The notes under the pieces: generated by a model
What the model was told of the DNA's origin: nothing
Seen by the model: only the letters and a program-made list of their open reading frames with translations
Database searches by the model: none
Program-made: the position numbers and the translations under genes
Assembly: GCF_040807025.1 (NCBI RefSeq)
Contig: NC_090942.1
Span: 40,254,911-40,318,910 of the forward strand
DNA: 64,000 nucleotides
Direction: 5' to 3'
Origin: Struthio camelus
Lineage: Eukaryota > Chordata > Aves > Struthioniformes > Struthionidae
Part shown: piece by piece, positions 1 through 12,333 of the stretch
How positions within the stretch are numbered: the stretch's first letter is position 1
Layout: each line of letters opens with the position of its first letter

Positions 1-335
1 AATGTGTACAAGTATCTGAAGGGGGAGTGTCAAAAGGAAGAGGCCAGTCTCTTCTCCGTGGTGCCCAGCGACAGGACAAGAGGCAATGGGCAGAAACTGA
101 AGCACACGAAGTTCCATCTGAACCTGAGAAAAAACTTCTTTCCAGTGAGGGTGACAGAGCATTGGAACAGGTTGCCCAGAGAGGAGGTGGAGTCTCCTTC
201 GCTGGAGATATTCAAAACTCGCCTGGCACATGATCCTGGGCAATATGCTCTAGGTGACCCTGCTTGAGCAGGGAGGTTGGACTAGATGATCTCCAGAGGT
301 CCCTTCCAACCTAAACGATTCTGTGATTCTGTGAT
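1..335 (+). mobile_element. CR1 LINE, 3' end (cut by window edge)
   Basis: This is the 3' terminal part of an avian CR1 non-LTR retrotransposon. It encodes the last ~87 codons of the reverse-transcriptase ORF, open from base 4 to a stop at 265-267, with the family signature [21 protein letters not shown] short 3' UTR follows (GGAGGTTGGACTAGATGATC), ending in the tandem ATTCTGTGATTCTGTGAT tail at 335. The left end is cut by the window edge, so the true 5' truncation point is unknown. By eye it is about 95% identical to the copy at 24988-25306, so both are fairly young copies of one subfamily. The frame is still open here, but the copy cannot be autonomous unless several kb of ORF lie off the left edge, which is rare for CR1. 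Confidence 0.95.
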
Positions 336-1521
336 CATATTACAACAGGTGATGCAGGCGGATTTGGGAATATGAGCAACACAAGTCCAGGTCACTGGAT
401 CTCAGAGAGGCCAAGCTGCTGACCTGAACCACAGTCCCAGGTCCTAGGCTCTGGCCCCTCTGTCTAACCTTTTGCAACGTATGCTTGCTACAATTTTCTC
501 CAAATTTTCAATGTCCATGACTTCACTCAAGCAGAATGAGAAATTTCTCAAAAATCCCCCAATATTTCACGGGGTAGGAAACACACTTGCATTCCACCTC
601 AAGTTGCAAATGAGCCCATAAATGACAAAATAATCTGAAATTGAGAAGTGATGTGGAGAAGTGACGTCACTGTTCCCCTCCCTGTAGGCGAGGAAGGAGA
701 TAGAGCAGAGGAGCCCTCCCAAGAGCGGGGGTGATACTTGCTACCTGCCTAAAAAATTCTGAATTTAACACTCACATAGGCAGTTCTTCTCCAGTCATCG
801 TTCTAATTGTCCGCTGGCTTGGAATTCCCATCTATGAGTGATTATACAGAATTTTACATAAAACGCTCTTTCCTCTGCTGCGGGTAGAAAAACAGACTGC
901 CTTTTCCACTGACAGCGTGTGGTTTCTCATTCACAAAAAATTTTTCCTCACATATCGAAGGTTCAATTGTAAATAGTTTATCAAGTGAGTAATTTACCAC
1001 ACCTGTGGTTTATCTCTGTAAGCTTTCTTCATCACTTGGAAAGTGCTACCGGTTATTCCCTAATCATTATACAGGAACAGAGAAAAACGTTTACACTGAC
1101 ATGACAAAATTTGTCTAGGAAACGTAAGTCACTTCTTCGCTCGTGGTTAAGGACAACAGGCTAGGTTGGCGCATACCATTTTTTTCTTTTTTGGGGGGAG
1201 GGAGAAAACAGGAAATAATCGATGACGTTGTATTAACATTGGACATGGGCTACTGAGCTTCACCTTCAGTGACAAATCCACCTGCGGTGTATTTTGCCAT
1301 AAACTACTGCTAATTGAATCACGAGGAGGAACGAAAAAAATTCCCATCACCTTTGTTTCTTCAAGGAAGTTGTTTCCTTCTCATCAGCTCGGTAGAAAAC
1401 ATAGTTGCACCATAAGTACCGAAACAACTTAAAGCCAGCAGCACTGGGGGGAAAGTGGAAGGAAGTATCAATCAGTTTATGCTAGCAAGGCACTTTAATA
1501 AGCTAGACTGCGTTATCACAT
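336..1521. other. intergenic, nothing recognised
   Basis: No gene, RNA or clear repeat was seen between the first two CR1 tails. The reading frames are short and not coding-like. This is part of the interval expected to separate IL26 from IFNG. Confidence 0.5.
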
Positions 1522-1678
1522 ACAGAGAGGTTGTGGAGTCTCCTTCCCTGGAGATGTTCAAAAGCCATCTGGACTCAATCTTGGGTAACGTGCTGTAGGT
1601 GACCTTGCTTGAGCAAGGGGGTTGGATTAGATGATCTCCAGAGGTCCCTTCCAGCCTCAACCGTTCTGTGATTCTGTG
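1522..1678 (+). mobile_element. CR1 LINE 3' tail, short and older
   Basis: About 157 bp match the CR1 3' end: GAGGTTGTGGAGTCTCCTTC, then GATGTTCAAAAGCC, the GGTTGGATTAGATGATCTCC block and a terminal TTCTGTGATTCTGTG. It differs from the copies at 1-335 and 24988-25306 at many positions, so it is an older or different subfamily. It is strongly 5'-truncated and non-coding. Confidence 0.9.
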
Positions 1679-4073
1679 TGAAAGTCACTGAGGCCTTAAA
1701 GAGAGCAAAAATATGATGATCAACTGTTTGAGAACCAGCAACAAATACGCATATACCTCCAAGAAAAATTAAATTCTGCATGCCTCATGACATCGGCCCA
1801 TTGATGTTCACCGGTTAACTGCATATGATACAGATAAAATGTTTGTAAAATTCAGCTTAGTCACTTTGATTTTTGGCAAATATAGCAACCATGGCAAATT
1901 AACCTGCCTCTCCCATCGGCTACAGGATGCAAATTAGTGTTGGGATCCAACACTGTAGCTGGGAGGTGTGCAGCTGTTGATCCTGAGGTCGGTTAGTATC
2001 CCAGTGGAATTCCCTTTCTATATTTTTCAGGGCATACTGGCCCATGATTTTGGGGAATTTTGGAAGGCACTTCATTCATTGGTGCTGCTGATGCAGAAGT
2101 AGAAGGTGTGGCCCAAGCGAATTTTCTCTGTGATGACATATTTGTGGACTAAAAGCAAATTTCAGGTCCCATTGTGATGTCAGTGACAAGATTATTGAGA
2201 GCTTCATTGAAGCTCCTTATTTAGACAAAGTCCTGCAAACCTTGTCCAGTGACAAAACTGCCTTTGCAGATTATGACCTCATCTTGGAAAGAAAACGAGA
2301 TAACTTTTGATGCCATTGCCTCAGTGTCTGATAAAGTGCTTGAAAGAAGCAAACTGCATGATCTTCCTCCAGAGTTATCAGCAACTTTTATGCATGGTTC
2401 AGAGAGAATGAGTTGTCATTGATGAACACATTTATGCATTTCTGAGATAATTAAAAGTGCCCAAAGTGATTATAATCATTTCCAGAACCAGAATGGACTG
2501 TAGAAATGGCAAGAATCTCCCCACAATGTCCCTCAGGTTTATTCAACAGACTTGTGTTAATTTTATCCTTTACATAAGAAATATTATGTTTCTATCTTAC
2601 TATTTGAAAATTGCAGGGCCTGCCCATAACGTTATTACAATTACAGACTATTCTGGGCAATGTTTTTATAACAGTAATGAAATTAATATCTATATACAAC
2701 CTCGTTCACAAGCTGTGATTGAATTTTATTCTTTTCTCTGCAACTCTTTGCCTGCTGGAAGCTCCACTCCCTGCTGTCCTTTAATCAGATTGTTCTATGT
2801 GCAAAATATAGCAACCCATCAAGGTTAAGACTAAGAGCTAAACACTCCATACTCATATACTCACCTATTGTCGCTCTTGTTCTTCTATACGCCCACACCA
2901 GCTTCTTCCATTTCCTCTTTCTTAATATACCCTCCCTCACTAAACAATGTTAAGCTTAGATTTTCATAGTCTTTTTTTTTCTGGTGGATGGATGGTAGGG
3001 AATGGAGGACAGAGTGCCTTTATATTATGAGGCTCCCAGTATATCTGAGTGTCAAAAATCAGGGAATAGTAATCAAATAGCTGTTATTTATTACTGTTAA
3101 AAAACTTAAATTTTCAACACATGACAAAAAAAGCATCACAAAATGGGATGAGGTGAGGCACTATGGTGCTTTGGAGCAGTGTCTCCATTCTTGCTGTGGC
3201 AGTGGGTGAGTTAGCTGCACACATGGGTGCTTTCTTGCTTCCTCCTCACCATCACGAAGCACTCAGCATCAACAGTAGATGACCAGGGAGTTTTACTTGG
3301 CCCTTTTACAGGTTGTACAATGAAGAGCTCCTCAGCAGTGCCCACGCTGCGAGGTGAGGAGTGGGAGTAAGAGCAAACATAGGCGTGCTGCTTTCCATGA
3401 CCCCCAGGGTCTCAGCCCACCTTCTTAAACTCTCAGCCCCACTGAAGAGGGAGCTCGAAGGGCTTTGCTTGACTTGTTAACTCTAATATTACTGAGATGG
3501 CAGCCTTTGCATGCGGTGTTACCTGTTGGGGTGTTGTATCTTTGCATCTATATTCATTTCAGATGATAGACAAAAGCCTCAATGTCACTAGTGAAGTGAC
3601 TGCAATCATCTTCTTCAAAAATAACTTACTAAAACTGAAACAGCTGCAGTTTCTCATCTGTTTTAATTTTATTTCATAATTCATTTGATCTTTTTTCTCT
3701 TACAAAACTGATTTTTGCTAGATGCACTTCTGCAGTTTCTCTTTCACCTTGTACAAACTTTTTATGGCAAGATAATTGCATGTAGTTTTCATTTCTTTCG
3801 TAGAAATAAAGCTCCTTGTCCTTCTGCTACCTTTTCAAGGAACTGCTGCTGGCCAACTGTATTTGATCTAGTTATATCTGAATATGCGCGTGGATTTGCC
3901 AGGGTGAAGTAGGGGGCCGCTGGATATCATGTACAAGGTTTGGTGGCAGAAGAGCATCTCTGAGGCTGCCCAACCCCACTGCTCACACCATGGCTCATCC
4001 AGCTCTGTAATTCTTTATTCTGCCAGGAAATGATGTGAAGGCCTTTCAGAGATAGCCTTTTATGCATCACTCT
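1679..4073. other. intergenic, with an unidentified coding-like stretch
   Basis: Nothing firm apart from the frame-broken coding-like segment at about 2077-2420, listed separately. The open frame at 2457-2828 (123 codons) is AT-rich, starts inside non-conserved sequence and resembles no family I know, so it is not called. Confidence 0.4.
2077..2420 (+). pseudogene. frame-broken coding-like stretch, possible retropseudogene
   Basis: Three neighbouring plus-strand segments read like ordinary soluble protein but lie in different frames or are split by stops. About 2077-2150 gives GAADAEVEGVAQANFLCDD, about 2176-2291 contains IIESFIEAPYLDKVLQTLSS, and about 2307-2405 contains FDAIASVSDKVLERSKLHDL. 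Amphipathic acidic/hydrophobic periodicity persists across the breaks, as expected of a decayed coding sequence with indels. No introns are evident, which would fit a processed copy. I do not recognise the parent gene, and chance is a real alternative. Confidence 0.3.
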
Positions 4074-4204
4074 TGGAGGTTTTCAAGATCCAGCTGAATA
4101 AAGCCCAACCTGGCCTGACCTCGTAGCTGTCCCTGCTTTGAGCAGGAGGTTGGATGAGAGAGCTCCTGTGGTCCCTTCCAGCCTGAATTATCCTGTGATT
4201 CCAA
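4074..4204 (+). mobile_element. CR1 LINE 3' tail, diverged
   Basis: A diverged CR1 end: TTGGAGGTTTTCAAGATCC, then GAGCAGGAGGTTGGATGAGA, GGTCCCTTCCAGCCTGAATT and a terminal ATCCTGTGATTCC. The tail repeat has decayed to one unit. Sequence just upstream (about 3910-4073) may belong to the same insertion but I cannot align it. Confidence 0.85.
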
Positions 4205-5610
4205 GGTTTTTGTTGCCTTCAGAGCTGTGTTCCCATCCATGGGATAGAAAAAATTTTATCTATCATGTTTTGCAAATTAGCATTCAAACCTACTCCAGTC
4301 ACATGTCGCCAAATTCTTTGTACCGTGATAGTCTCCAGCTTTCATCGATAGTATATTTCCATTGCCTTCCTTTTCCTTCTAGCAATACTTCTCATAGATC
4401 TACTGCCTGTTTTTACACTTCCTAATCTCTTTTCCAGTGGAGGCAACAAAATAGGAACACTGAACTAGATAGAGAATTTAAAATGAAAACTGAACATAAA
4501 GCAAGAACGTTTTCTGTATGTGCTCATGGACAGTGCGTCTCCTATAGCTCTGTAGCTACTGTCAGTTTTCACTAGCAGGTACCACAGTAGAAGTCTTTAC
4601 TTTCAGTAAAAAGAGCTTGGCTAGAGATGGAGAAAAGGGACACATACCATTCACTGCAAAGTGACCACAGCACTACCCTGCAAGTGCTAGTGTCATCTTT
4701 CATTTTCAGTAATAGCACCGCCTGAACAGACATCCTGCCTCCCCGCAGCACTCTCCCACTAATGCCTCATCCCTGCTGAGTGGAAAGATGACATGTGCAA
4801 CGCCTGGGCTCAGTGGCTATATGGGGAGCATCTTATTAATCATTAGACCAAAAATCCATGCATTTCATCTTTGGTCACATGTCTTTGCAGTGATGAAGTC
4901 GCTATTAAAGTCTCTGGAAGCTAATTTATATTGTAGCATGAAGAAATGGTGACCAAATGGCCAAATCTAACATAAGTTAGGTCAGTGTCTAAATCCCATT
5001 CTTACTCCTGTATTTCAGGAAAAATTCTATTCCTTTTAATGCTGTCTGAAGGAAATTATCATAATGCCTGCTGTGGACTAACTGTATTATGATACCAGCT
5101 CATGGCTCCAGCTCTCAGGAACTTGCTGTGAACCATTCTGTTTACAGCAGAGCTTATTTATTAAGATAGTCTCTGCTCTGAAGAGTTTGCATTGCAGAGA
5201 AAAGAAGTATGGGAAAACAGAGAAATTTTGTACTTGCTCTTAACTTTGATGGAAATTCTATTGCCTTTGCTGACTGTTGCTGTATTATTTACATAGCACG
5301 AGAGCTACATGTACAGTTGCCACTTTCCACTAGGTCAGTGTTTTTCAGTAAGTTATGAGCTAGTGATAATTTTAATACGCAGCCACATGTTTTTCAATTC
5401 TTACTTTTGCAGTAATAGAGTCAAAAAATGCCCTTTTTTCCTTGTCGTAAGAGTCACTATTCCAAAAAGACTGTGAAACACTGATAAGACAAGCCATGCT
5501 TGACAGTACGGACAACAATTAACACCACACTTGCATTTTAATTTCCTTCTGAGGGTTCTTGGTACTCAAAGCAAAGACGGATTAACTTATGAAAATGGCA
5601 TATGCTTTTT

Positions 5611-5745
5611 CCATTTTTGAAATGAGAGCAATGCCCTAGTGAAGTGACTTGCCTGAGATCACACAGGAATTCTGTAGCAAATTCAGGCACGGAATTCATA
5701 TCTGATTTATAACTCCAGCCTTTGGCTATATGCCCATCTTTCATT
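5611..5745 (-). mobile_element. MIR-like SINE fossil, antisense
   Basis: The run CCATTTTTGAAATGAGAGCA, then AGTGAAGTGACTTGCCTGAG and ATCACACAGGAATTCTG, matches the antisense of the MIR core (consensus order: CCATTTTACAGATGAGG..., AAGTGACTTGCCCAAGGTCACACAG). The 3' flank continues with the GGAATTC...CTGATTTATAACTCCAG part that matches the tRNA-derived end. MIR-type CORE-SINEs are ancient and rare in birds. Divergence is high, perhaps 25-30% by eye. Confidence 0.7.
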
Positions 5746-6264
5746 TCATGCACTTAAAATTTCACTTCTAAGTAAGTTTGTGGCAGTTGAATAAAAAGAA
5801 ATTCTAATGCAACTGTATATCTGTCTCAGTTTTACATTCAAAAAAAACTACTTAATAAACCCAGGCTAACACTTTCTCCGTTAACTGAAGAGCCAGAAGT
5901 AAGCCGGGACCAACCTGAGTCTTCTTTTATAAGAGTGACACCTAGAGTTTCATCTGAAAAATTAAAAGGCTTTTCTTTACTCGTCCAGTTTTGAAAGGCA
6001 ATGAACTTTCATCTGCACTCATTACTTTGAACTGTCAGTTAAGTTTATTTAATAATTATTATTTTGCTATGTTTTGGTGAAAATACCACACAAAACAGGT
6101 TGCTAAGTGGCCCGTATAAGGCATCTACCATTTATTGGAACACGTCTCTATTAAAGATTTTTATCTTGCAGGCCCCCTATTTTGCCTGTCATCCAAGAGC
6201 GTTTAATTGCTTTTGGAAATGTTGATTTGTATTACTGCATGAAGGTGTGCACCATGCTTAGAGG

Positions 6265-6365
6265 CATTACTGCTCTCCTTTCATAGGCAGGGCAATGGAG
6301 AGTCTGTGATGTGCCTCACGCCATACAGAATATGAGAGCAAGAACCCCCACGCCTGGAGTTCTCA
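6265..6365 (-). mobile_element. possible second MIR-like fossil, antisense
   Basis: TTTCATAGGCAGGGCAATGG, then GAGAGTCTGTGATGTGCCTC and ACGCCATACAG run parallel to the antisense MIR core block (AGGTTAAGTGACTTGCCCAAGGTCACACAG), with several mismatches. It is weaker than the 5611-5745 copy and could be chance. Confidence 0.35.
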
Positions 6366-9300
6366 TGCAGCAGGATAACCTGAGTCGTGTGTCAGATGGA
6401 CGGAGGCAAGGGGACTGAGTCCTGCTGCAAGCTGATATCAAAATCCTCAGCTCTGGAAGGTCTGACTGGCTCCTTGACAGGATAGCAGAGTTTACCAATA
6501 CTAATTCAGTGTAAGGGCCAGGTTTGTCTTCCCTTGCCCCACTGTTGAGAGGCACCGCACAAATCCCTAAGGGAGAAGGTGATATTTATGGGGTTGATAC
6601 CTAATTAGGTGAAGCACCTAAGTTCAACTGGCATCTGTAGGAATTAGGTAGCTAATTCATTTAGGATCTTTTCTAAGTGTCTCCATCTGTATCTTTGTGT
6701 GTCATCTATGTGTGTCCGCATCTCGTCAAAAACCAAGCTGATGTGCTCGTTATTTTTAGCCACTTCAGCATTTTAAAAAGGTGATGCTATTTTGTACCAG
6801 AAGCTTATTTTTGAGACCAGAGTTGAGCATGGAGCTCATATCCATCTTCAGTCTTTGTTTCAGAAAACATGAATAAGCTGCACCCAATCATTGCAGAGAT
6901 CTTCTAGAGTTTTGCAACTCAGAACATCCATGAGGGGGAACAAATAACAAAAACAAAGTCCATTGAGTATAAGCAATAGCACAACAAAATTTCCACAATA
7001 AAATCTTCAGAAATCTGAATCAGCTGGAAATATTGCCCATAAATTCTCTGAATTAAATATAACAAGCTTTTTTTTTCTGTTTGCACGTGTTATTTGCTGT
7101 CTTCTACTCCAAGGAGCAACAATTGCCCTTGCCCCTATGGCCATGGGACCCTCTGTGCTCTGTGCTGATGCTCCTAATCCTGGTTACTGCTCCCCACAGA
7201 GCTGCCCAAGTACACTCTGCCAGCAGCAGGGATGGGATGGTGATGTGTGAAAAAGGCTGAGATGGCTGCGCCCACAGGCAATTTTCTATTCCGTGTACCA
7301 GAGTTGGGAAAAAAAAAAAGCATTAAAACAAAAAGCAAACCTATATTCCACAAACCAACAGATGAGCTTTGTGGACAAATCTGTGAAAAAGGCCACTATT
7401 TTAAATGAAAATCATGCCCTTGAAAAGTCATGATGTTAAATGTGCCACCTTTGCCATTGTCCCTCTAATTAACCATTTTCTTTTTAACTGAAAAGATAGC
7501 CTGTAAGTTGCAACTCTTCTGTTACCTAGACATTAACTGGATACAAAAGCCCTAACCTTGCAAACTTGGACTTCACAAGGATGGTGGGACTTTTCCACTC
7601 TGCAGGATCAGGCAAACCAGAGTCACCGGGTCCACCGGAGTTGTCTGTAATTGCTTATTTTTCTGGTTCTTCCACTGCCCAGCTCATCCTGAAATGATCA
7701 TCAATGCCTTAGAAAAACTTGCAGGCTACTGCTCTAGCTGTGCACAGCCTGGGATAGATATTGACCCTTCAGGTGCTGGAGTCCTGCATCTGCCCTTGTC
7801 TTTCTCTGCAGCCTCAAGTTAATTAAAGACGCTCAGCAGCAGCCTGCTGATCCCTGCCCCAGCCTTGCCTGCTCCTTTTCCCTGAACATGCCATTTTGGA
7901 AAAAAAAACATTGAAATCTAGAAGGGAGAGGTTTTCTGCATGTCTGTCTCATTAACCTCCTACCTGTCGTTCAAAAGGAGAGGAGTGTTCCAAAACAGTA
8001 AAAAAAAAAAGTATAAATAATCTGAATTAATCTCACAAAATCGTCTCATTCTCCTCTTTTACTCCTGGACAATCTATTCCCAAACTGTCCTTTACCTTCA
8101 ACAGTTGTGAGAGCTTTGGAGAACAAAGACAGTGTGAAAATGTTGATGCAGATCAAAAAATAAAAACTCTCCATAGGGCGATTTTCATTCACCATCTGAT
8201 TCATTATGTGAGAGATGACATTGGCTTATTCATATCTCATATTTTCTTGAGTCTGTATACCTTGTTTTCCAACTTTGGAACAATAATGAGAAATGAAATT
8301 TACTTGAGAATTGTCCATAGCAGATACTGTAGGATTTTTGACTCCTTTTCGGGTTCTTCATGTTATCCCTCCTTTCTATCAAGCCTTGGGGTCTATATGT
8401 AAACAGAGGAAATTATGGTTAAAGAAGAAAATGGTCAGCAAATGTATGAAGATTTATTTACATGACTGTAAGACTAAACCAGCATCAGTGGTTTTTAATG
8501 TTCTAATAAGTGTGTCTAGTCGGCTTCTCTGAACTGGGATGCTTAAAATGTGATATCTAAAGTCAACATAGGGACATTAGGAGGCACCTGCAAAAATGTG
8601 TACCCGTATCATGGCACGGATAGCTGAGCTCTGAGTACACTGAGTGCGTGAAGTGCACCATTATTTCTATCTCAGCACCTTATTCAGTCAATGCTATTTT
8701 CCAAGAGCATTCACCACTGTACTTTACCAGAAAAATATCCTGCATTTTAGCATGTAATAAATACAATTGCTTCGTGTTAATTGCTAGAACGCCAGGCTAA
8801 CAACCCAATGCTATGGCAGTCCATTGCTCATGCTGAAAGGCTCATGTCTTCCTTCCCTGATTGTTTTTATTAAACTTAAATATGAAGAGATTGCATCTGT
8901 TCTCATCTAAGATCAACACTTGCATCTGTTTGAGATCATTTATTATAATAAACCCCAATGATTAAAAATAGTGTATTGTCATCAGACGCTACTGTTGCTG
9001 AGACTTGCTGAATGCCTTGGCATGCTCCCAAGACAGTGGCACGTTCGAATTTTTTTTTAATAAGTAAAGGTTGTTAATGACTAACTTGCAAATTGCAATT
9101 TAATATTGGCTTTCTTTGGCTTTGGTCACTTGTGGACAGTGTTTATAATTGGAAAATCCTGCTGCCGCTGTATGTTGCCAAACTGTTGAAGGAGGTAGGA
9201 GAGAGCCAGGTCTCCGAGTCATCAGAAGGGATGAGATGGACATGGTTTGGTCACCAGGGAGGGCCAAGGTGGGGCTGTGGGGCTTGGACCTGGCTGAAGC

Positions 9301-9899
9301 AAGGGCTAGCTGACCTGAGTGGTCACCTGAGTGATCCCTGAGGGAACATCAGTAAAGGTGTCCTAAGCACTGCCTTCAGAGAGTGCAGGGAGTCCCACTT
9401 TGGAGCCATAAAATCACCTATTAGATGGCCAACAGCACCACTGTTGGGCTGCAGAAGGCCACAACACAGAGGAAGAAATGACTCAGGCTTCCTCCATGTC
9501 AGCACATTGATGTATTCAGTACACCAGACCTATGAGAGTACAGCAGTACTGGTGCACACTGAGTACACCAGTAGCTATGAGATCAGAAATTCTGCAGAAT
9601 CTCACCCCTGTGGAAGTTCAAGTGAATGGATTAGAAATATTTTTCCATTACCTACCTAGTTTCTTCTGGCAAGTTTTAAAATATGCGTGAAAACTAGGGC
9701 TCCATCTTAATTCTGTGTTATATGAAAGATCTTTTGAGTAATAATTTCCCATAAATGTCACTGAAATCATTTCACAATCCCAGTCAGTTACTCTATCTCC
9801 TTTTGCTTTTTCTGTGTTGTGTGATCTCAGGTAGAGCATACGATGTCTGAAAGTCAAGTATGAGGAATAGACCAAAGTTTTGTCATTAGACAGAGTATT

Positions 9900-9905
9900 T
9901 TTATT
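9900..9905 (-). terminator. candidate IL26 polyadenylation signal
   Basis: On the minus strand this reads AATAAA, about 657 bp past the IL26 stop codon, inside AT-rich sequence. It is the first good signal found downstream, giving an inferred 3' UTR of roughly 680 nt. Placement is inferred only. Confidence 0.4.
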
Positions 9906-10561
9906 AGATATCAGTTATTACCTTAAATTAATAATAATGATAAGCAGCATAAACTTAATTTTCTTACTTATATATAGAACGGCTTATGTATACTGTTACA
10001 TATCTATAGCAAAAAAAGAAGTATAGCATAGGGGAGGGATTTTTAAAAGTGTTCCACGTTGGTTTGAACCTGCATGTAGTAGAATCAGTGTCTCCACGGT
10101 GTATAAATAGTACTAATAATACCTTGCAGATCAGAGTAGATCTGTGTTGCAATCACACAGGGGTAGCACAAGGCATGGCTAGAACATGCCCTCAGCACAC
10201 GAGACGTTGTGTCTGACCCGCGGGGTAGCAGTTTTCAAGTTACGCTAGTGCAACATGTCAAGGGGCTGTTTGTGAGGCAGCGAGGAGGTAGGCAGGATGC
10301 TGAGTGCATCGTGCTTGTAGCTGCTCTGGAGGTCGCTCTTTCACTGCACGACAGGCATAGCTGATACACCAGACCAACTCCGAAAGCTCTTGAAAATCCC
10401 TCTCTTTATGCCATCCTGGTACAGAGACTCTCCTTCCGTGTGATGGAATTACATCCAGGCCAATTGTACGTCCATCCAGCTCTCAGTTGATTTTCAGGTC
10501 TTTTGGGTAAGAATCCGTTCTTAGTACAGAAGCAGCTTGCTGTCTGTCAATTCCTTGTTCT
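9906..10561 (-). other. IL26: inferred IL26 3' UTR
   Basis: Sequence between the IL26 stop codon and the candidate polyadenylation signal. The distal part is AT-rich, and a minus-strand ATTTA pentamer lies near 10103, as is usual in unstable cytokine mRNAs. No other gene was seen. Confidence 0.4.
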
Positions 10562-10648
10562 TCATATAACGTTTTGTACGTAGGCCTGAATCCAGGGAAG
10601 GAGAATATCCAGCTCATGGATGGCCTTGTAGATTCCCTTCTTTCCAAG
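10562..10648 (-). CDS. IL26: IL26 coding exon 5 (with stop)
   Basis: 28 codons plus TGA. The acceptor is CTTTTTGACAG before CTTGGAAAG. It carries the IL-10-family C-terminal helix, LGKKGIYKAIHELDILLPWI, the most diagnostic block of the gene. The preceding intron is only 85 bp. Confidence 0.95.
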   Translation of the reverse strand, partial: LGKKGIYKAIHELDILLPWIQAYVQNVI

Positions 10649-12300
10649 CTGTCAAAAAGACAGAGATGTTAGAGAAGAAGACACATCTGGCTCTTGAAAA
10701 CTGCAGCTGGGAGCCAACACCTCCTGCTCTTACCTTATGAAATGTTCTCTTTATTTTTTTGACTGCAGAAGTTAACCTTGTGGATGGAGCACATGGAAGC
10801 TGAAGGGATAAGAAACCAGAAGAGCTTGATGCAGCAAAGATGCTGGTGTAACGACATGGTGATGGGGAAGAGCTGAACCTACACTGTGACACGATTACGA
10901 CTACTAGTAAGATGTGTGCAATTACCATTATGTCAGCAGCCCTTGCTACTACAAATGTGTTATCATCTTACCTGTGTACTTACTGGAAAGATGAATTCAC
11001 ACTGCAGAAAGCTATAATACTGGTACCAGTAAGTTTTCTTGTTAGATGCTTCCTATTTATCTCAGGGATCTTTATACCCACTGCAGGTACACCTTTTGGA
11101 CAGTGCAAGCTTATTCTAATATTCAAGGACATTTATCTCTGAATCTTCAGAAGAAGCAAACCTAAGGGCAAAAGATCTTAGCAAAGTATGGAGGGCAATT
11201 TTGTACCTTTCTAAAGATACTTTAAAAGGGCTTCAAAACTGCTTACATACTTAATGCTTCTCCCTGTTTTCCTGCCCATCCTTCCACTCTAGTTAAACCT
11301 ACACCCTTTTATCAAGCCAAATTTCCCGTTAAGATCACTCAAGAGTTTTGCCTGCAGGACCGTACCCACCTCCCAGGCATCCCACCCAAATACTTCAGGA
11401 ACGTCTTATTTGCAGGGATCCATTTCTAGTTTCCCTCTAGCCCTATTATGGTATTAGAGTTACAGGACTGAATTATCACTGCAAGCTTGTGGTTGGAAAT
11501 TGATTTTAAGAATGAAAGAGAAGAGTTATTTCATTCAGTTCCTCTCACAGAAATTGAAGGCTGCAATTCAGTGGGGGACACTTGCCCACAGCACTGCTTT
11601 GATTGCTGCGGGGCCCCTCGGCAGCCTGCAGCAGGTTGCACTGTGGGTGGGAAACTGGGGCAGCTTCGCACTGCCTTCACAGTACGGCAGCGTTGGAGGC
11701 AGGGACACCCCGGTTTTAAACCAGCCAGCTGGGATATGGCTAACAGCAGTGCCACAGCAGCATGGGCTGGGCTGCCCGGGCAGGCAGTTGGTGCTCGGCA
11801 ATATGCTGCAGTGCAGCCCCCACACCCTGATGTGTTGCCAGGAGTGCAGCTGTGCTTTCAGACACGGGAAAACCTGCTGCAGCCTGCTGCAAGCTCAGCT
11901 CTTCGAGGGAAGCTAGGCTAAACAAGCATATGCAAGTTAAAAACTAAAGGGGCTGGTCGGCTAGGCAGGACCAATGGATTGCAGCCTAAGAGTAAGCTTA
12001 CTCAGAAGGATGAAAAGCTGAGCACAGGGGTTTGGACCCAGTATTTCAGAGCACTGAAAGATCGAAGAGATGCTCCAGAGCCTCTTGATTCCTGCGCGAA
12101 TCGGGAGCCTCCCCCGACCCTTCGGGGTACCCGCACCTCCTTGCAGCAGCGACCCGGCCTGGGAACCCCCCCCAGGCTCTTCCCCCTTAAATAACAAACA
12201 CCTCTCTCCGTAAATAACAAGGGGAGCGGAGGAGCGGGAGCAAAGCGCGGCAGCGCCGGCAGCTGCCGGGCGGGGGAGCGCCTCGCCCGGGGACGGTGGT

Positions 12301-12333
<33 letters not shown>

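Larger units (their letters stand above)
4205..9899. other. intergenic, IL26 downstream flank
   Basis: No gene was found. It holds one good MIR-like fossil (5611-5745), one weaker one (about 6265-6365) and short A runs near 7309 and 8002. Several frames of 60-82 codons occur by chance and none has coding character. Confidence 0.5.

Noticed and set aside
2457-2828. 123-codon plus-strand frame
   Set aside because: AT-rich, no motif, no promoter or splice signals; chance frame.
11487-11921. Overlapping 144- and 138-codon plus-strand frames next to the CpG block
   Set aside because: Both frames and two antisense frames are open at once because the DNA is GC-rich. No family resemblance and no splice context.
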